Shown: positions 1 to 6,897, counted from the stretch's first letter. The stretch is DNA of 11,808 nucleotides from Rhizobacter sp. (GCA_025351675.1 JANXVK010000252.1:1-11808), one strand, 5' to 3'. Notes: generated from the sequence alone by a model not told the origin. Translations and numbers: made by a program.

Positions 1-717
1 TACAACGTCAAGCTCGTCAACGACAGCGGCAAGCTGCTGGTCGACGACCCGACCGTGCGCGCCGGCCTGATCAGCGCGATGAGCGACTACGTGGCGCCGT
101 ACCAGAAGGGCTGCTCGCCGCCGTCGTCGACGAGCTGGAAAGACCCGGACAACAACGTTGCGTTCCACAACAAGACGACCGTGATGACGCACAACGCGAC
201 CATCTCGATCGCCGCCAAGTGGCTCGACGACATGAACAACGCAACGCTCACCGAAGCGCAGCGCGCCACCGCCAAGGCCAACTACACCGAGAAGATCGCC
301 ACGGCCGGCTTTCCGACCAAGCCCGACGGCAGCAAGATGGTCTACCGCGCCGCGGTGAAGACCGGCGTGGTGTTCAAGGACGCGAAGAACAAGGTCGCCG
401 CGAAACAGTTCGTCGCCTTCCTGCTCGAAGAGGCGAACCTGACGCCTTATGTCGAGGGCTCGCTGGGCCGCTGGTTCCCGGTCACGAAGGTGGCGCAGCA
501 AAGCGCCTTCTGGAAGGCCGATGCGCATCGCCTCTCGGTCTACAACCAGTTCATGAACGGCACGGTCACGTTCGAATTCACCAAGAACTACAAGTTCACG
601 GTGTTGAACAACGAGAACGTGTGGGCGAAAGCGATGAACCGCATCCTCAACGAGAAGGTGCCGGTCGACAAGGCGGTCGACGAAATGATCGCCCGCATCA
701 AGACCGTCGCGCAGTGA
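1..717 (+). CDS. Carbohydrate ABC transporter substrate-binding protein, C-terminal part (5' end outside window)
   Basis: Periplasmic solute-binding component of an ABC sugar importer; it delivers substrate to the two permeases encoded directly downstream. The frame is open from base 1 to the stop at 715-717, so 238 residues are visible; the N-terminal lobe and signal peptide lie outside. The visible part looks like the second half of a family 1 extracellular solute-binding protein (full members are roughly 400-440 residues). It carries the stretch SWKDPDNNVAF, followed by THNATISIAAKW, and a later helical region ending in DKAVDEMIARIKTVAQ, typical of the C-terminal helix of these proteins. 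The SW-DP-NN-AF stretch recurs in the second binding protein of this window (10979-11808). The next gene starts 17 nt downstream. The substrate cannot be read from sequence; the gluconokinase and SDR genes downstream suggest a sugar acid or a sugar oxidised to one. Function class is secure, substrate is inference. Confidence 0.9.
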   Translation, partial: YNVKLVNDSGKLLVDDPTVRAGLISAMSDYVAPYQKGCSPPSSTSWKDPDNNVAFHNKTTVMTHNATISIAAKWLDDMNNATLTEAQRATAKANYTEKIATAGFPTKPDGSKMVYRAAVKTGVVFKDAKNKVAAKQFVAFLLEEANLTPYVEGSLGRWFPVTKVAQQSAFWKADAHRLSVYNQFMNGTVTFEFTKNYKFTVLNNENVWAKAMNRILNEKVPVDKAVDEMIARIKTVAQ

Positions 718-734
718 GCTGACGGGGTCGAGAG

Positions 735-1592
735 ATGAGCGCCGTGATGACGAACCCTGCCGCCACACGGCGCGCCCCCGACCGCTGGCAGTTCTGGGGG
801 CGCATGCTGGTGCTGCCCTACGTGCTGGTGTTCCTCGTGTTCGTGCTCTACCCGGTGGGCTACGGCCTCTGGCTGGCACGCAACCCGCAGAGCTACGTCA
901 AGCTCTTCGACGACCCGATCTTCTTTCGCAGCGTGGTCAACACGCTGGTGTTCCTGATCGTCGCGATCAACGTCAAGATGGTGATCGCGCTGGTGCTGTC
1001 GGGCTTCTTCGTGACCGAGCGCTGGTGGATCAAGGTGCTGTCGCTGATCTTCATCCTGCCGTGGGCGCTGCCATCGATCCCGACGATCCTGTCGGTGCGC
1101 TTCATGCTCAACCCCGAATGGGGCGTGATCAACACGCTGATCTTCAAGCTGACCGGCGCGGACGGGCCGAACTGGCTCAACCACCCGCCGCTCGCACTCG
1201 GCTTCTCGATGCTGATGCACGTCTGGAAATCGCTGCCGTTCTGGACCCTGATCCTGATCGCCGGGCGGCTTGCCATTCCGGCCGAACAGTACGAGGCCGC
1301 GTCGGTCGACGGCGCGACGAACTGGCAGAAATTCAAGTTCATCACCTGGCCGGCGATGCGCACGCTCTACGTGACCTCGCTGATCCTGTCGATGATCTGG
1401 ACGCTGGGCGATTTCAACAGCGTCTACCTGCTGACCGGCGGCGGGCCGGCCGATCTCACGCATGTGCTCGCCACCCTCGGCATCCGCTACCTGCGGCTCG
1501 ATCAGGTCGATCTGTCGATGGCGTCGATCGTGGTCGCGTTGCCGCTGATCCTGCCGCTCGTGTACTTCATGATGAAGCGGCTCTCGAAATGA
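735..1592 (+). CDS. ABC sugar transporter permease, MalF/UgpA type
   Basis: Inner-membrane permease of the sugar ABC importer, expected to pair with the MalG-type permease encoded next. The product is 285 residues with about six hydrophobic segments (roughly residues 25-48, 65-90, 100-122, 152-176, 208-235 and 262-281). The cytoplasmic EAA loop that contacts the ATPase is clear at residues 187-206 (EAASVDG, then ITWP where the family usually has I-LP). The loop after the first membrane segment is short (ARNPQSYVKLFDDP), without the longer FVGLDNY-type segment seen in the other MalF-type permease of this window. I recall similar short loops in related proteobacterial permeases, so this may be a subfamily trait. 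Start chosen: ATG at 735, 17 nt after the binding-protein stop; a second Met follows at residue 5. A 109-nt gap, unusually long for this operon, separates it from the next gene. Confidence 0.93.
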   Translation: MSAVMTNPAATRRAPDRWQFWGRMLVLPYVLVFLVFVLYPVGYGLWLARNPQSYVKLFDDPIFFRSVVNTLVFLIVAINVKMVIALVLSGFFVTERWWIKVLSLIFILPWALPSIPTILSVRFMLNPEWGVINTLIFKLTGADGPNWLNHPPLALGFSMLMHVWKSLPFWTLILIAGRLAIPAEQYEAASVDGATNWQKFKFITWPAMRTLYVTSLILSMIWTLGDFNSVYLLTGGGPADLTHVLATLGIRYLRLDQVDLSMASIVVALPLILPLVYFMMKRLSK

Positions 1593-1701
1593 CAAGCCCT
1601 GTTCGCGGAATACCGCTCACCGCCCCCCGAGGAGGCCTCGCCCGCCAGGGGTCACTGGGGGCCTGTTCGTGTCCCTTGGCGGCCGGGCGCCGGGCTCGCA
1701 C
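1593..1701 (+). repeat. Repeat-like GC-rich insert between two permease genes
   Basis: All other gaps in this operon are 1-17 nt or overlaps, but 109 nt separate the two permease genes. The stretch is GC-rich and has short symmetric elements: GAGGCCTC (1633-1640), CCAG-N6-CTGG around 1645-1658, and GGCGCC near 1687-1692. Its wording (CCCCCGAGGAGGCCTCGC, then GTGTCCCTTGGC, then GCGCCGGGCTC) resembles intergenic repeats that I recall being dispersed in Comamonadaceae-like genomes. That resemblance is from memory and not shown here, since only one copy is in the window. A GTG at 1669 would let the downstream gene read 11 codons out of this insert. Confidence 0.4.
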
Positions 1702-2553
1702 ATGAACGCAAGGACCTGGAAGGCCGTCTCCACCGAGGCCAAGCTGCTGCTGATCGGCATCCCGCTGTTCCTGTGGACCATCATCCCGGTCTATCACTTG
1801 GTGCTGTTCGCGATCTCGCCGCGCGACCAAGCCACCTCCGGGCGCCTCTGGCCGAAGGAGCCGACGCTCCAGAACTTCGTCACCGTGTTCCAGCAGAAGC
1901 ACTTCTACCTTGATCACTTCTGGGTGCAGCTGTGGAACTCGGTGCTGATCGCGGTGGCGGTCGCGGTGATCACGCTGTTCGTCGCCACCTCGGCGGCGTT
2001 CGCGATCAGCCGGCTCAAGGTGCGCGGCGGGCGCACGGTCATGAACCTCGCCCTCTTCACCTACTTCATCCCGGCCGCATTTCTCGCGGTGCCGATGTAC
2101 AAGACGATGGGCAACTACGGCATCCTGAACAGCCAGTGGGCGCTGATCCTCGCGATGGTGACGATCGCCTCGCCGTACTGCATCTGGGTGCTGAAGCAGG
2201 CCTCCGACAAGCTGCCGTATGAGCTCGACGAAGCCGCGCGCATGGACGGCGCCTCGCCGCTGCAGCTGTTTCGCCTCGTCTACCTGCCGCTGATGGTGCC
2301 CTCGCTGGTGGCAGTCGGCACCTACGCGCTGCTGCTGGCGTGGAACGAGTACCTCTACGCCTTCCTGCTGCTGTCGAACGACAAGAGCGTGACCTTGGCG
2401 GTCGCGCTCGGCAACTTTCTCGCCGCCGACGATTCGCCGTGGGAGCTGTTGATGGCCACCGGTCTGATCTACGCGCTGCCGCCCGCGGCGATCTACTACG
2501 CCTTCAAGCGCCACATGGTCGGCGGCCTGACCGCCGGCGCCGTCAAAAGCTGA
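1702..2553 (+). CDS. ABC sugar transporter permease, MalG/UgpE type
   Basis: Second inner-membrane permease of the importer. From ATG 1702 the product is 283 residues with about six membrane segments, the first at roughly residues 14-37. The EAA loop lies at residues 177-196 (EAARMDGAS, then LVYLPL), a good match to the EAA---G---------I-LP consensus. The WNEYLYAFLLLS stretch at 214-225 is typical of MalG-type permeases. Start choice is uncertain: an in-frame GTG at 1669 would add MSLGGRAPGSH, but those codons lie in the repeat-like insert and do not resemble a permease N-terminus, so the ATG is preferred. Neither start has a textbook ribosome-binding site; a G-rich run at about 1656-1661 precedes the GTG. 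It lies 18 nt upstream of the ATPase gene. Confidence 0.92.
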   Translation: MNARTWKAVSTEAKLLLIGIPLFLWTIIPVYHLVLFAISPRDQATSGRLWPKEPTLQNFVTVFQQKHFYLDHFWVQLWNSVLIAVAVAVITLFVATSAAFAISRLKVRGGRTVMNLALFTYFIPAAFLAVPMYKTMGNYGILNSQWALILAMVTIASPYCIWVLKQASDKLPYELDEAARMDGASPLQLFRLVYLPLMVPSLVAVGTYALLLAWNEYLYAFLLLSNDKSVTLAVALGNFLAADDSPWELLMATGLIYALPPAAIYYAFKRHMVGGLTAGAVKS

Positions 2554-2571
2554 GCACAGCGAGACAAGAAA

Positions 2572-3645
2572 ATGGCATCAGTCGGTTTCAACAACATCCA
2601 GAAGACCTACGCGAACAAGGTCAAGGTGCTGCACGGCATCAGCTTCGACATCGTCGACGGCGAGTTCGTCGTGCTGGTCGGGCCGTCGGGTTGCGGCAAG
2701 TCGACCTTGCTCCGCATGCTCGCAGGCTTGGAAGAAATCACCGGTGGCGAGATCACGATCGACGGCAAGGTCGTCAACCACCTCGAATCGAAGGACCGCG
2801 ACATCGCGATGGTGTTCCAGAGCTACGCGCTCTACCCGCACATGACGGTCGGCGAGAACATGGGCTTCAGCCTGCGCCTGCGCAATGCCGACCCGGCGCT
2901 GACCGCGAAGCGCGTCAACGATGCCGCCCGCATCCTGAACCTCGACAAGCTGCTTGACCGGCATCCGCGCGAGCTCTCGGGCGGGCAGCGCCAGCGCGTC
3001 GCGATGGGGCGCGCGATCGTGCGCGACCCGAAGGTCTTTCTGTTTGACGAACCGCTCTCGAACCTCGACGCCAAGCTGCGCGTCGCGATGCGCGCCGAGA
3101 TCAAGTCGCTGCACCAGCGCCTGAAGACGACGACCGTCTACGTCACGCACGACCAGATCGAGGCGATGACGATGGCCGACCGCATCGTCGTGATGCACGA
3201 CGGCATCATCGAGCAGATCGGTACGCCGCTCGAGCTCTACGACCACCCGGGCAACCTGTTCGTCGCGCAGTTCATCGGCTCGCCGTCGATGAACGTGGTC
3301 GAGGGCGTGCTCCGAGGGTCGGGCGGCAGCACGGCCGTCGAGGCGGCGGGCACGCGCTGGCCGGTGCCGGCCCAGATCGGCGGCAGCGACGGGCAGGCGG
3401 TGCACTACGGCATCCGCCCCGGCGACATCCACCTCGCGCCCACGGGCCACGGCATCGCGGCGACGGTGATCGTGGTCGAGCCGACCGGCGCCGAGACCGA
3501 GTTGCTGCTGCAGGTCGGCGACGTGCAATTCGTCGTCGTCATCCACGGCCGCACCGCCGCGAAGCCCGACGAGACGGTCTGGCTCGCGATCGACGCCGAC
3601 AAGGCGCATGTGTTCGACACCGCCTCGGGAACGCGGCTCTCCTGA
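2572..3645 (+). CDS. ABC sugar transporter ATP-binding protein, MalK/UgpC (CUT1) type
   Basis: ATPase that powers the sugar importer, docking on the EAA loops of the two permeases at the cytoplasmic face. The product is 357 residues, normal for the family. Visible motifs, in order: Walker A GPSGCGKST (37-45), Q-loop Gln83 in VFQSYALYPH, signature LSGGQ (135-139), Walker B VFLFDE (155-160), D-loop SNLD (163-166) and switch His193 in VTHDQ. The C-terminal third is the TOBE/regulatory domain of MalK-like proteins, with GIRPGDIHL at 280-288 and VEPTGAETELLL at 302-313. Start ATG 2572 is 18 nt after the permease stop. It is the only ABC ATPase in the window. MalK/UgpC/MsiK-type ATPases can serve more than one importer, so it could also serve the transporter at 9061-11808, which lacks its own here; that is inference. 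Confidence 0.96.
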   Translation: MASVGFNNIQKTYANKVKVLHGISFDIVDGEFVVLVGPSGCGKSTLLRMLAGLEEITGGEITIDGKVVNHLESKDRDIAMVFQSYALYPHMTVGENMGFSLRLRNADPALTAKRVNDAARILNLDKLLDRHPRELSGGQRQRVAMGRAIVRDPKVFLFDEPLSNLDAKLRVAMRAEIKSLHQRLKTTTVYVTHDQIEAMTMADRIVVMHDGIIEQIGTPLELYDHPGNLFVAQFIGSPSMNVVEGVLRGSGGSTAVEAAGTRWPVPAQIGGSDGQAVHYGIRPGDIHLAPTGHGIAATVIVVEPTGAETELLLQVGDVQFVVVIHGRTAAKPDETVWLAIDADKAHVFDTASGTRLS

Positions 3646-3646
3646 A

Positions 3647-4186
3647 ATGGGCAACGGCGTCGCTCCTCTTGTCGTCGTGATGGGCGTCAGCGGCTGCGGC
3701 AAGAGCACGGTCGGCAAGTTGCTCGCGCGCCAGCTGAAGGCCGAGTTTCTCGAAGGCGACGAGCTGCACCCGCCGCGCAATATCGAGCGCATGGCGTCCG
3801 GCATCGCACTGACCGACAACGACCGCCGCGACTGGTTGCTCGAGATCGCGCAACAGCTCGCCGATGCGCACGCCAGCCGGCATGCGCTCGTCGTCTCGTG
3901 CTCAGCGCTGAAGCGCAGCTACCGCGACATGCTGCGCACCGCCGCGAGCCAGCTCGCCTTCGTGCACCTGCACGCCAGCCGCGAACTGCTCGAAACGCGG
4001 CTGGCCGCGCGCCCCGGTCACTTCATGCCGAGCTCGCTGCTCGACAGCCAGTTGCAGACGCTGCAGCCCCCCGGCGCCGACGAGCGCGCGATCACGCTCG
4101 ACGCAGCCTTGCCGCCGGCCGAGATCGCCGCGCAAGCGGCCGCGTGGCTGGCGTTGCCCATTCCTGCTTCAACGCGCAAGCGCTGA
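3647..4186 (+). CDS. gntK: Gluconokinase (GntK/IdnK family)
   Basis: Phosphorylates D-gluconate with ATP to 6-phosphogluconate, the entry point to the Entner-Doudoroff and pentose phosphate pathways; cytoplasmic. From ATG 3647 the product is 179 residues, matching the small bacterial gluconokinases. Motifs: P-loop GVSGCGKST near residues 13-21, then GDELHPPRNIERMASG, the gluconokinase hallmark (E. coli GntK/IdnK have a very similar GD-LHP-NIEKM-SG block), then DNDRRDWL, CSALKRSYRDMLR, and near the end GHFMPSSLLDSQ and LQPPGADER. The start is one nt after the ATPase stop, which argues for translational coupling; the upstream extension to 3608 would overlap the ATPase gene and is not favoured. 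No strong ribosome-binding site is visible. Position after a complete ABC importer suggests it acts on the imported compound or a product of it. Confidence 0.95.
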   Translation: MGNGVAPLVVVMGVSGCGKSTVGKLLARQLKAEFLEGDELHPPRNIERMASGIALTDNDRRDWLLEIAQQLADAHASRHALVVSCSALKRSYRDMLRTAASQLAFVHLHASRELLETRLAARPGHFMPSSLLDSQLQTLQPPGADERAITLDAALPPAEIAAQAAAWLALPIPASTRKR

Positions 4187-4202
4187 CACCCAAGACAACG
4201 CC

Positions 4203-4976
4203 ATGACGATCAACGCGCAGACCTTTCGCCTCGACGGCCGGCTTGCGCTCGTCACCGGCTCGTCGGCCGGCATCGGCCTGGCGCTGGCGCGTGGCTTGGC
4301 GCAAGCCGGTGCGAGCGTGGTGCTGAACGGGCGCGGTGCGGGCAAGCTTGGCGAGACCGCCGCGGCGCTGGCGGCCGAGGGCCACACCGTGCATGCGCGC
4401 GCGTTCGACGTGACCGATCGCGCCGCGGTCGATGCCAACATCGCCGCGATCGAAGCCAGGATCGGGCCGATCGAGATCCTGATCAACAACGCCGGCATCC
4501 AGCGCCGCGCGCCGTTCCACGAGTTTGCCGCGGCCGATTGGGCGGAGCTGATGCGCACCAACCTCGACAGCGTGTTCCACGTCGGCCAGGCCGTCGCAAA
4601 GCACATGGTCGCGCGTCAGCGCGGCCGCATCATCAACGTTTGCTCGGTGCAGAGCGAACTGGGTCGTCCTGGCATCGCGCCCTACACCGCGAGCAAGGGG
4701 GCGGTGAAGATGCTGACCAAGGGCATGGCGATCGACCTCGGCCCGCACGGCATCAACGTCAACGGCCTCGGGCCGGGTTACTTCAAGACCGAACTGAACC
4801 AGAAGCTGGTCGACGACCCGGCCTTCAGCGGCTGGCTGATCAACCGCACGCCGAGCCGGCGCTGGGGCGATGTCGAAGACCTGGCCGGCGCGGCCGTGTT
4901 CCTCGCCAGCGACGCGTCGCGTTTCGTGAACGGACATATCCTTTACGTCGATGGCGGTGTCACTGCCACGCTTTGA
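4203..4976 (+). CDS. SDR-family oxidoreductase, probable gluconate 5-dehydrogenase (IdnO-like)
   Basis: Classical short-chain dehydrogenase of 257 residues. The NAD(P)-binding motif TGSSAGIG is at 18-25, NNAG at 95-98, and the active site is Ser148 (in VCSVQSE) with Tyr161-x3-Lys165 (YTASK). The blocks NNAGIQRRAPFHEF, SVQSELGRPGIAPYTASKGAVKMLTKGM, GPGYFKTEL and INRTPSRRWGD closely follow E. coli IdnO, which interconverts 5-ketogluconate and gluconate. This is recognised from memory, not aligned. Placement 16 nt after the gluconokinase gene fits: ketogluconate reduced to gluconate and then phosphorylated. Related SDRs act on other sugars or sugar acids, including 2-keto-3-deoxy-gluconate-type compounds, so the exact substrate remains open. 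Cofactor preference is not determined here; Arg44 after the second beta strand (LNGRG) would be compatible with NADP use. Confidence 0.88.
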   Translation: MTINAQTFRLDGRLALVTGSSAGIGLALARGLAQAGASVVLNGRGAGKLGETAAALAAEGHTVHARAFDVTDRAAVDANIAAIEARIGPIEILINNAGIQRRAPFHEFAAADWAELMRTNLDSVFHVGQAVAKHMVARQRGRIINVCSVQSELGRPGIAPYTASKGAVKMLTKGMAIDLGPHGINVNGLGPGYFKTELNQKLVDDPAFSGWLINRTPSRRWGDVEDLAGAAVFLASDASRFVNGHILYVDGGVTATL

Positions 4977-4989
4977 TCACCACGATTCG

Positions 4990-5373
4990 ATGACCACTTT
5001 CACGCAAGTCACCTTGTTCACCGACACCGACGGCCGCGCGCGTTTTCGCGAGCACGACGTCGCCTTGCCCGAAGGCACGCCGAGCTCGATGCTCTCGGCG
5101 CTGATGCCCAGCGGCGGGCTGCAGCTGCGCCACAGCCCGGTCGGGTTTCGCAGCAGTTTTCACGTCACGACAACAAAGCAGTGGGTGTTCATCCTGCGCG
5201 GGCAGATGGAGATCAACCTGCAGGACGGCACGGCGCGCGTGTTCGGGCCCGGCCAGCACTTTTACTCCGAAGACACTTTGCCGGCGGGCGCCACGTTCGA
5301 CGCGACGGTACACGGCCACTGGAGCCGCCAACTGGGCGACGAGCCGCTCGTGACGGCGTTCATCCGCGCATGA
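4990..5373 (+). CDS. Small single-domain cupin protein
   Basis: A 127-residue protein with a cupin-type beta-barrel pattern. The core reads FHVTTTKQWVFILRGQMEI, then DGTARVFGPGQHFYSEDTL, then GHWSRQLGDEPLVTAFI. This matches a family of small cupins with a WH-x(n)-Q-V-L-G-E and G-GH-S pattern, found near sugar catabolic genes. The first cupin motif is degenerate: one His is kept, the usual second His is Thr, and the usual Glu is Gln, so a canonical His/His/Glu metal site is not obvious; His near residue 110 (HGHW) may contribute. The catalytic role is unknown; a sugar-binding, isomerase or mutarotase-like role is only a guess. Start ATG 4990 lies 13 nt after the SDR stop; an ATG at 4951 would overlap the SDR gene by 26 nt. 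It overlaps the next gene by 4 nt (ATGA). Confidence 0.82.
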   Translation: MTTFTQVTLFTDTDGRARFREHDVALPEGTPSSMLSALMPSGGLQLRHSPVGFRSSFHVTTTKQWVFILRGQMEINLQDGTARVFGPGQHFYSEDTLPAGATFDATVHGHWSRQLGDEPLVTAFIRA

Positions 5374-6134
5374 TCAAGAACGTTCACGGCGGCACGGTCG
5401 ACCTGCTCGGCGAGGCGATCGTCACCGGTCGCTATCCCGTCGGCAGCTCGCTGCCGCCCGAACCCGTGCTGTGCGACGAACTCGGCGTCAGCCGCACGGT
5501 GATCCGCGAGGCCGTCAAGTCGCTGATCGCGAAGGGGCTGCTCGTCACCGGCCCGAAGGTCGGCACGCGCGTGCTCGCGGAGGAGCAATGGAACTGGTTC
5601 GACCCCGACGTGGTGGCGTGGCAATCGCGCGCCGGCCTTTCGCGCGAGTTTCTGCGTGACCTGCAGGAGCTGCGCCGCCTCGTCGAGCCCGCCGCGGTGC
5701 GCCTCGCCGCCGAACGCGCGACGCCGCAAGACATCGCCGAGATCGAGGCGGCCTATGCCGGCATGAGGCTCTCGATCGAGGAAGGCGGCGACTACGTCAG
5801 CAGCGATCTGCGCTTTCACCAAGGCCTGCTGCGCGCCTGCCACAACCGCATGGTCGCGCAGATGAGCAAGGCGCTCGGTGCGCTGCTGCGCACCAGCTTC
5901 GAGATCTCGACCGCCCGGCCCGACGGCCCGGCGCTGTCGCTGCCGCTGCACCGCGCAGTACTCGACGCCGTTATCGCCCGCTCACCACAGAAGGCCGAGC
6001 GCGCGATCATCGTGCTGATCGACGGCGCCAACGAGGACATCGAAGAGGTGCTGACGACGCGCCGCAAGCTGCCGTCGCTGGGCTTGCCCGCGCCGCGGTT
6101 GAAGCCGCGGCTCAAGGCGGTATTGCCGCGCTGA
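5370..6134 (+). CDS. GntR/FadR-family transcriptional regulator, DgoR-like (FCD domain)
   Basis: DNA-binding regulator of 254 residues, probably controlling this operon in response to a sugar acid. The N-terminal winged helix-turn-helix spans about residues 9-69 (GEAIVTGRYPVGSSLP, LCDELGVSRTVIREAVKSL, GTRVL). An FCD effector domain follows (about 95-230). The linker WNWFDPDVVAWQ and the LRRLVEPAAVRLAAERAT block resemble E. coli DgoR, the galactonate-responsive repressor. Metal-type FCD residues Asp146, His150 and His194 are present, but the last usual His is replaced (near Leu216). Start ATG 5370 shares ATGA with the cupin stop, implying translational coupling and membership of the operon. 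An earlier in-frame start at 5181 would overlap the cupin gene widely and is rejected. Autoregulation is likely, but the operon promoter is outside the window. The gene ends 28 nt from a convergent gene. Confidence 0.93.
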   Translation: MIKNVHGGTVDLLGEAIVTGRYPVGSSLPPEPVLCDELGVSRTVIREAVKSLIAKGLLVTGPKVGTRVLAEEQWNWFDPDVVAWQSRAGLSREFLRDLQELRRLVEPAAVRLAAERATPQDIAEIEAAYAGMRLSIEEGGDYVSSDLRFHQGLLRACHNRMVAQMSKALGALLRTSFEISTARPDGPALSLPLHRAVLDAVIARSPQKAERAIIVLIDGANEDIEEVLTTRRKLPSLGLPAPRLKPRLKAVLPR

Positions 6135-6151
6135 ACGCGACCAACCCAGCC

Positions 6152-6169
6152 CCTCAGCCGCCTCAGCCG
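6152..6169. repeat. Perfect 9-bp tandem duplication over a stop codon
   Basis: CCTCAGCCG occurs twice, end to end (6152-6160 and 6161-6169). On the minus strand this covers the end of the glycine-zipper gene and places a second in-frame TGA nine bases after the first (TGA GGC GGC TGA). It sits in the 28-nt gap between two convergent genes, where no transcription terminator is evident. Probably a slippage event with no coding effect. Confidence 0.6.
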
Positions 6170-6888
6170 TTTACCGCACGCAGCCGCTTGCCCTCCACCA
6201 CCACGCGCGTGCCTACCGCGGGCGGTTGGGCGTCGCGAATCACGCGGCGCGTTCCGTCGCGCATCCGCACGCGCACATCGAACATGGTCTCCGCCCGAGT
6301 GCGCCGCTCGACCTCGTTGCCGGCGAAGCCGCCGCCGACGGCGCCGAGTACCGTCATCGCCGCACGACCGTTGCCGTGGCCGAACTGGTTGCCGACCACG
6401 CCGCCGAGCACGCCGCCGGCGACCGCACCGACCCCCGTGCCTTGGCCCTTGACCTTGACTGCCTGCACCGACTCGACCGTGCCGCAGTTCAGGCACGGCG
6501 CAGGCGCCGGCTTCGCGACCACCGGCGCCGGTACGGCAGCAGGTGGCGTCGCGGCGTAGATTCGGTCTTGGTTCAACCGCACCGGTTTGGCGGCGGCGAC
6601 CGGGGGTACCTCGGTGGCCGGGGCGGTCGAACGCGGCGGCGGCTGCACTTCGTCCTGCCGCGTCGGCACCGGCGTTCCGACCGGCACCATCGCCGTGCTG
6701 GCCGTTGACAGCGCAGCGGGTGTGGCGGCCACGGTGCGCGGGCTGTCCATCGATTTCGTCACCAGCGCGCCCGCGAGCGCAGCGACCGCCAGACACAATG
6801 CGCCGCCGCCGATCCAGACGGCCCGCGGCAGTGTCGCCACCGCAGCGGCGCCGCGTGACGGCTCACGATTCAGGGTTTCGGATTCCAT
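6163..6888 (-). CDS. Membrane-anchored glycine-zipper 2TM-domain protein
   Basis: A 241-residue protein of unknown specific function. Residues 24-43 form one hydrophobic segment (WIGGGALCLAVAALAGALV) after a short basic N-terminus, an inner-membrane anchor or uncleaved signal. A low-complexity Ala/Pro-rich linker follows (about 50-130), then a CxxC (Cys132-Cys135, PCLNCG), then a glycine-rich zipper (about 150-190: GTGVGAVAGGVLGGVVGNQFG and GAVGGGFAGNEVE). The C-terminus is a small beta-rich domain (FDVRVRMRDGTRRVI...GTRVVVEGKRLRAV). The glycine-zipper 2TM family (SlyB/Rick_17kDa-like) is associated with the cell envelope, and this architecture is frequent in Burkholderiales. The start is well supported: minus-strand GGAGGT lies 9 nt upstream of ATG 6888. 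It is convergent with the regulator gene and separate in function from the sugar operon. Confidence 0.87.
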   Translation of the reverse strand: MESETLNREPSRGAAAVATLPRAVWIGGGALCLAVAALAGALVTKSMDSPRTVAATPAALSTASTAMVPVGTPVPTRQDEVQPPPRSTAPATEVPPVAAAKPVRLNQDRIYAATPPAAVPAPVVAKPAPAPCLNCGTVESVQAVKVKGQGTGVGAVAGGVLGGVVGNQFGHGNGRAAMTVLGAVGGGFAGNEVERRTRAETMFDVRVRMRDGTRRVIRDAQPPAVGTRVVVEGKRLRAVNG

Positions 6889-6897
6889 TTTTAGATG

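Noticed and set aside
588..1595. Minus-strand open frame of 335 codons opposite the first permease
   Set aside because: It is a shadow frame with highly charged composition, antisense to a clear permease with an EAA loop.
1669..1701. GTG at 1669 as the start of the second permease
   Set aside because: The extra 11 residues come from the repeat-like insert and do not look like a permease N-terminus; ATG 1702 is preferred, although the GTG cannot be excluded.
2578..3819. Minus-strand open frame of 413 codons opposite the ATPase and gluconokinase genes
   Set aside because: It is antisense to two genes with complete catalytic motifs; its translation is Asp/Arg/His-rich with no domain.
6092..6129. 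Two successive hairpins (GCCGCGG-N6-CCGCGGC and GCGG-N5-CCGC) near the end of the regulator gene, considered as a terminator
   Set aside because: Both lie inside coding sequence before the stop and have no T-run after them; GC-rich coding DNA often gives such stems by chance.
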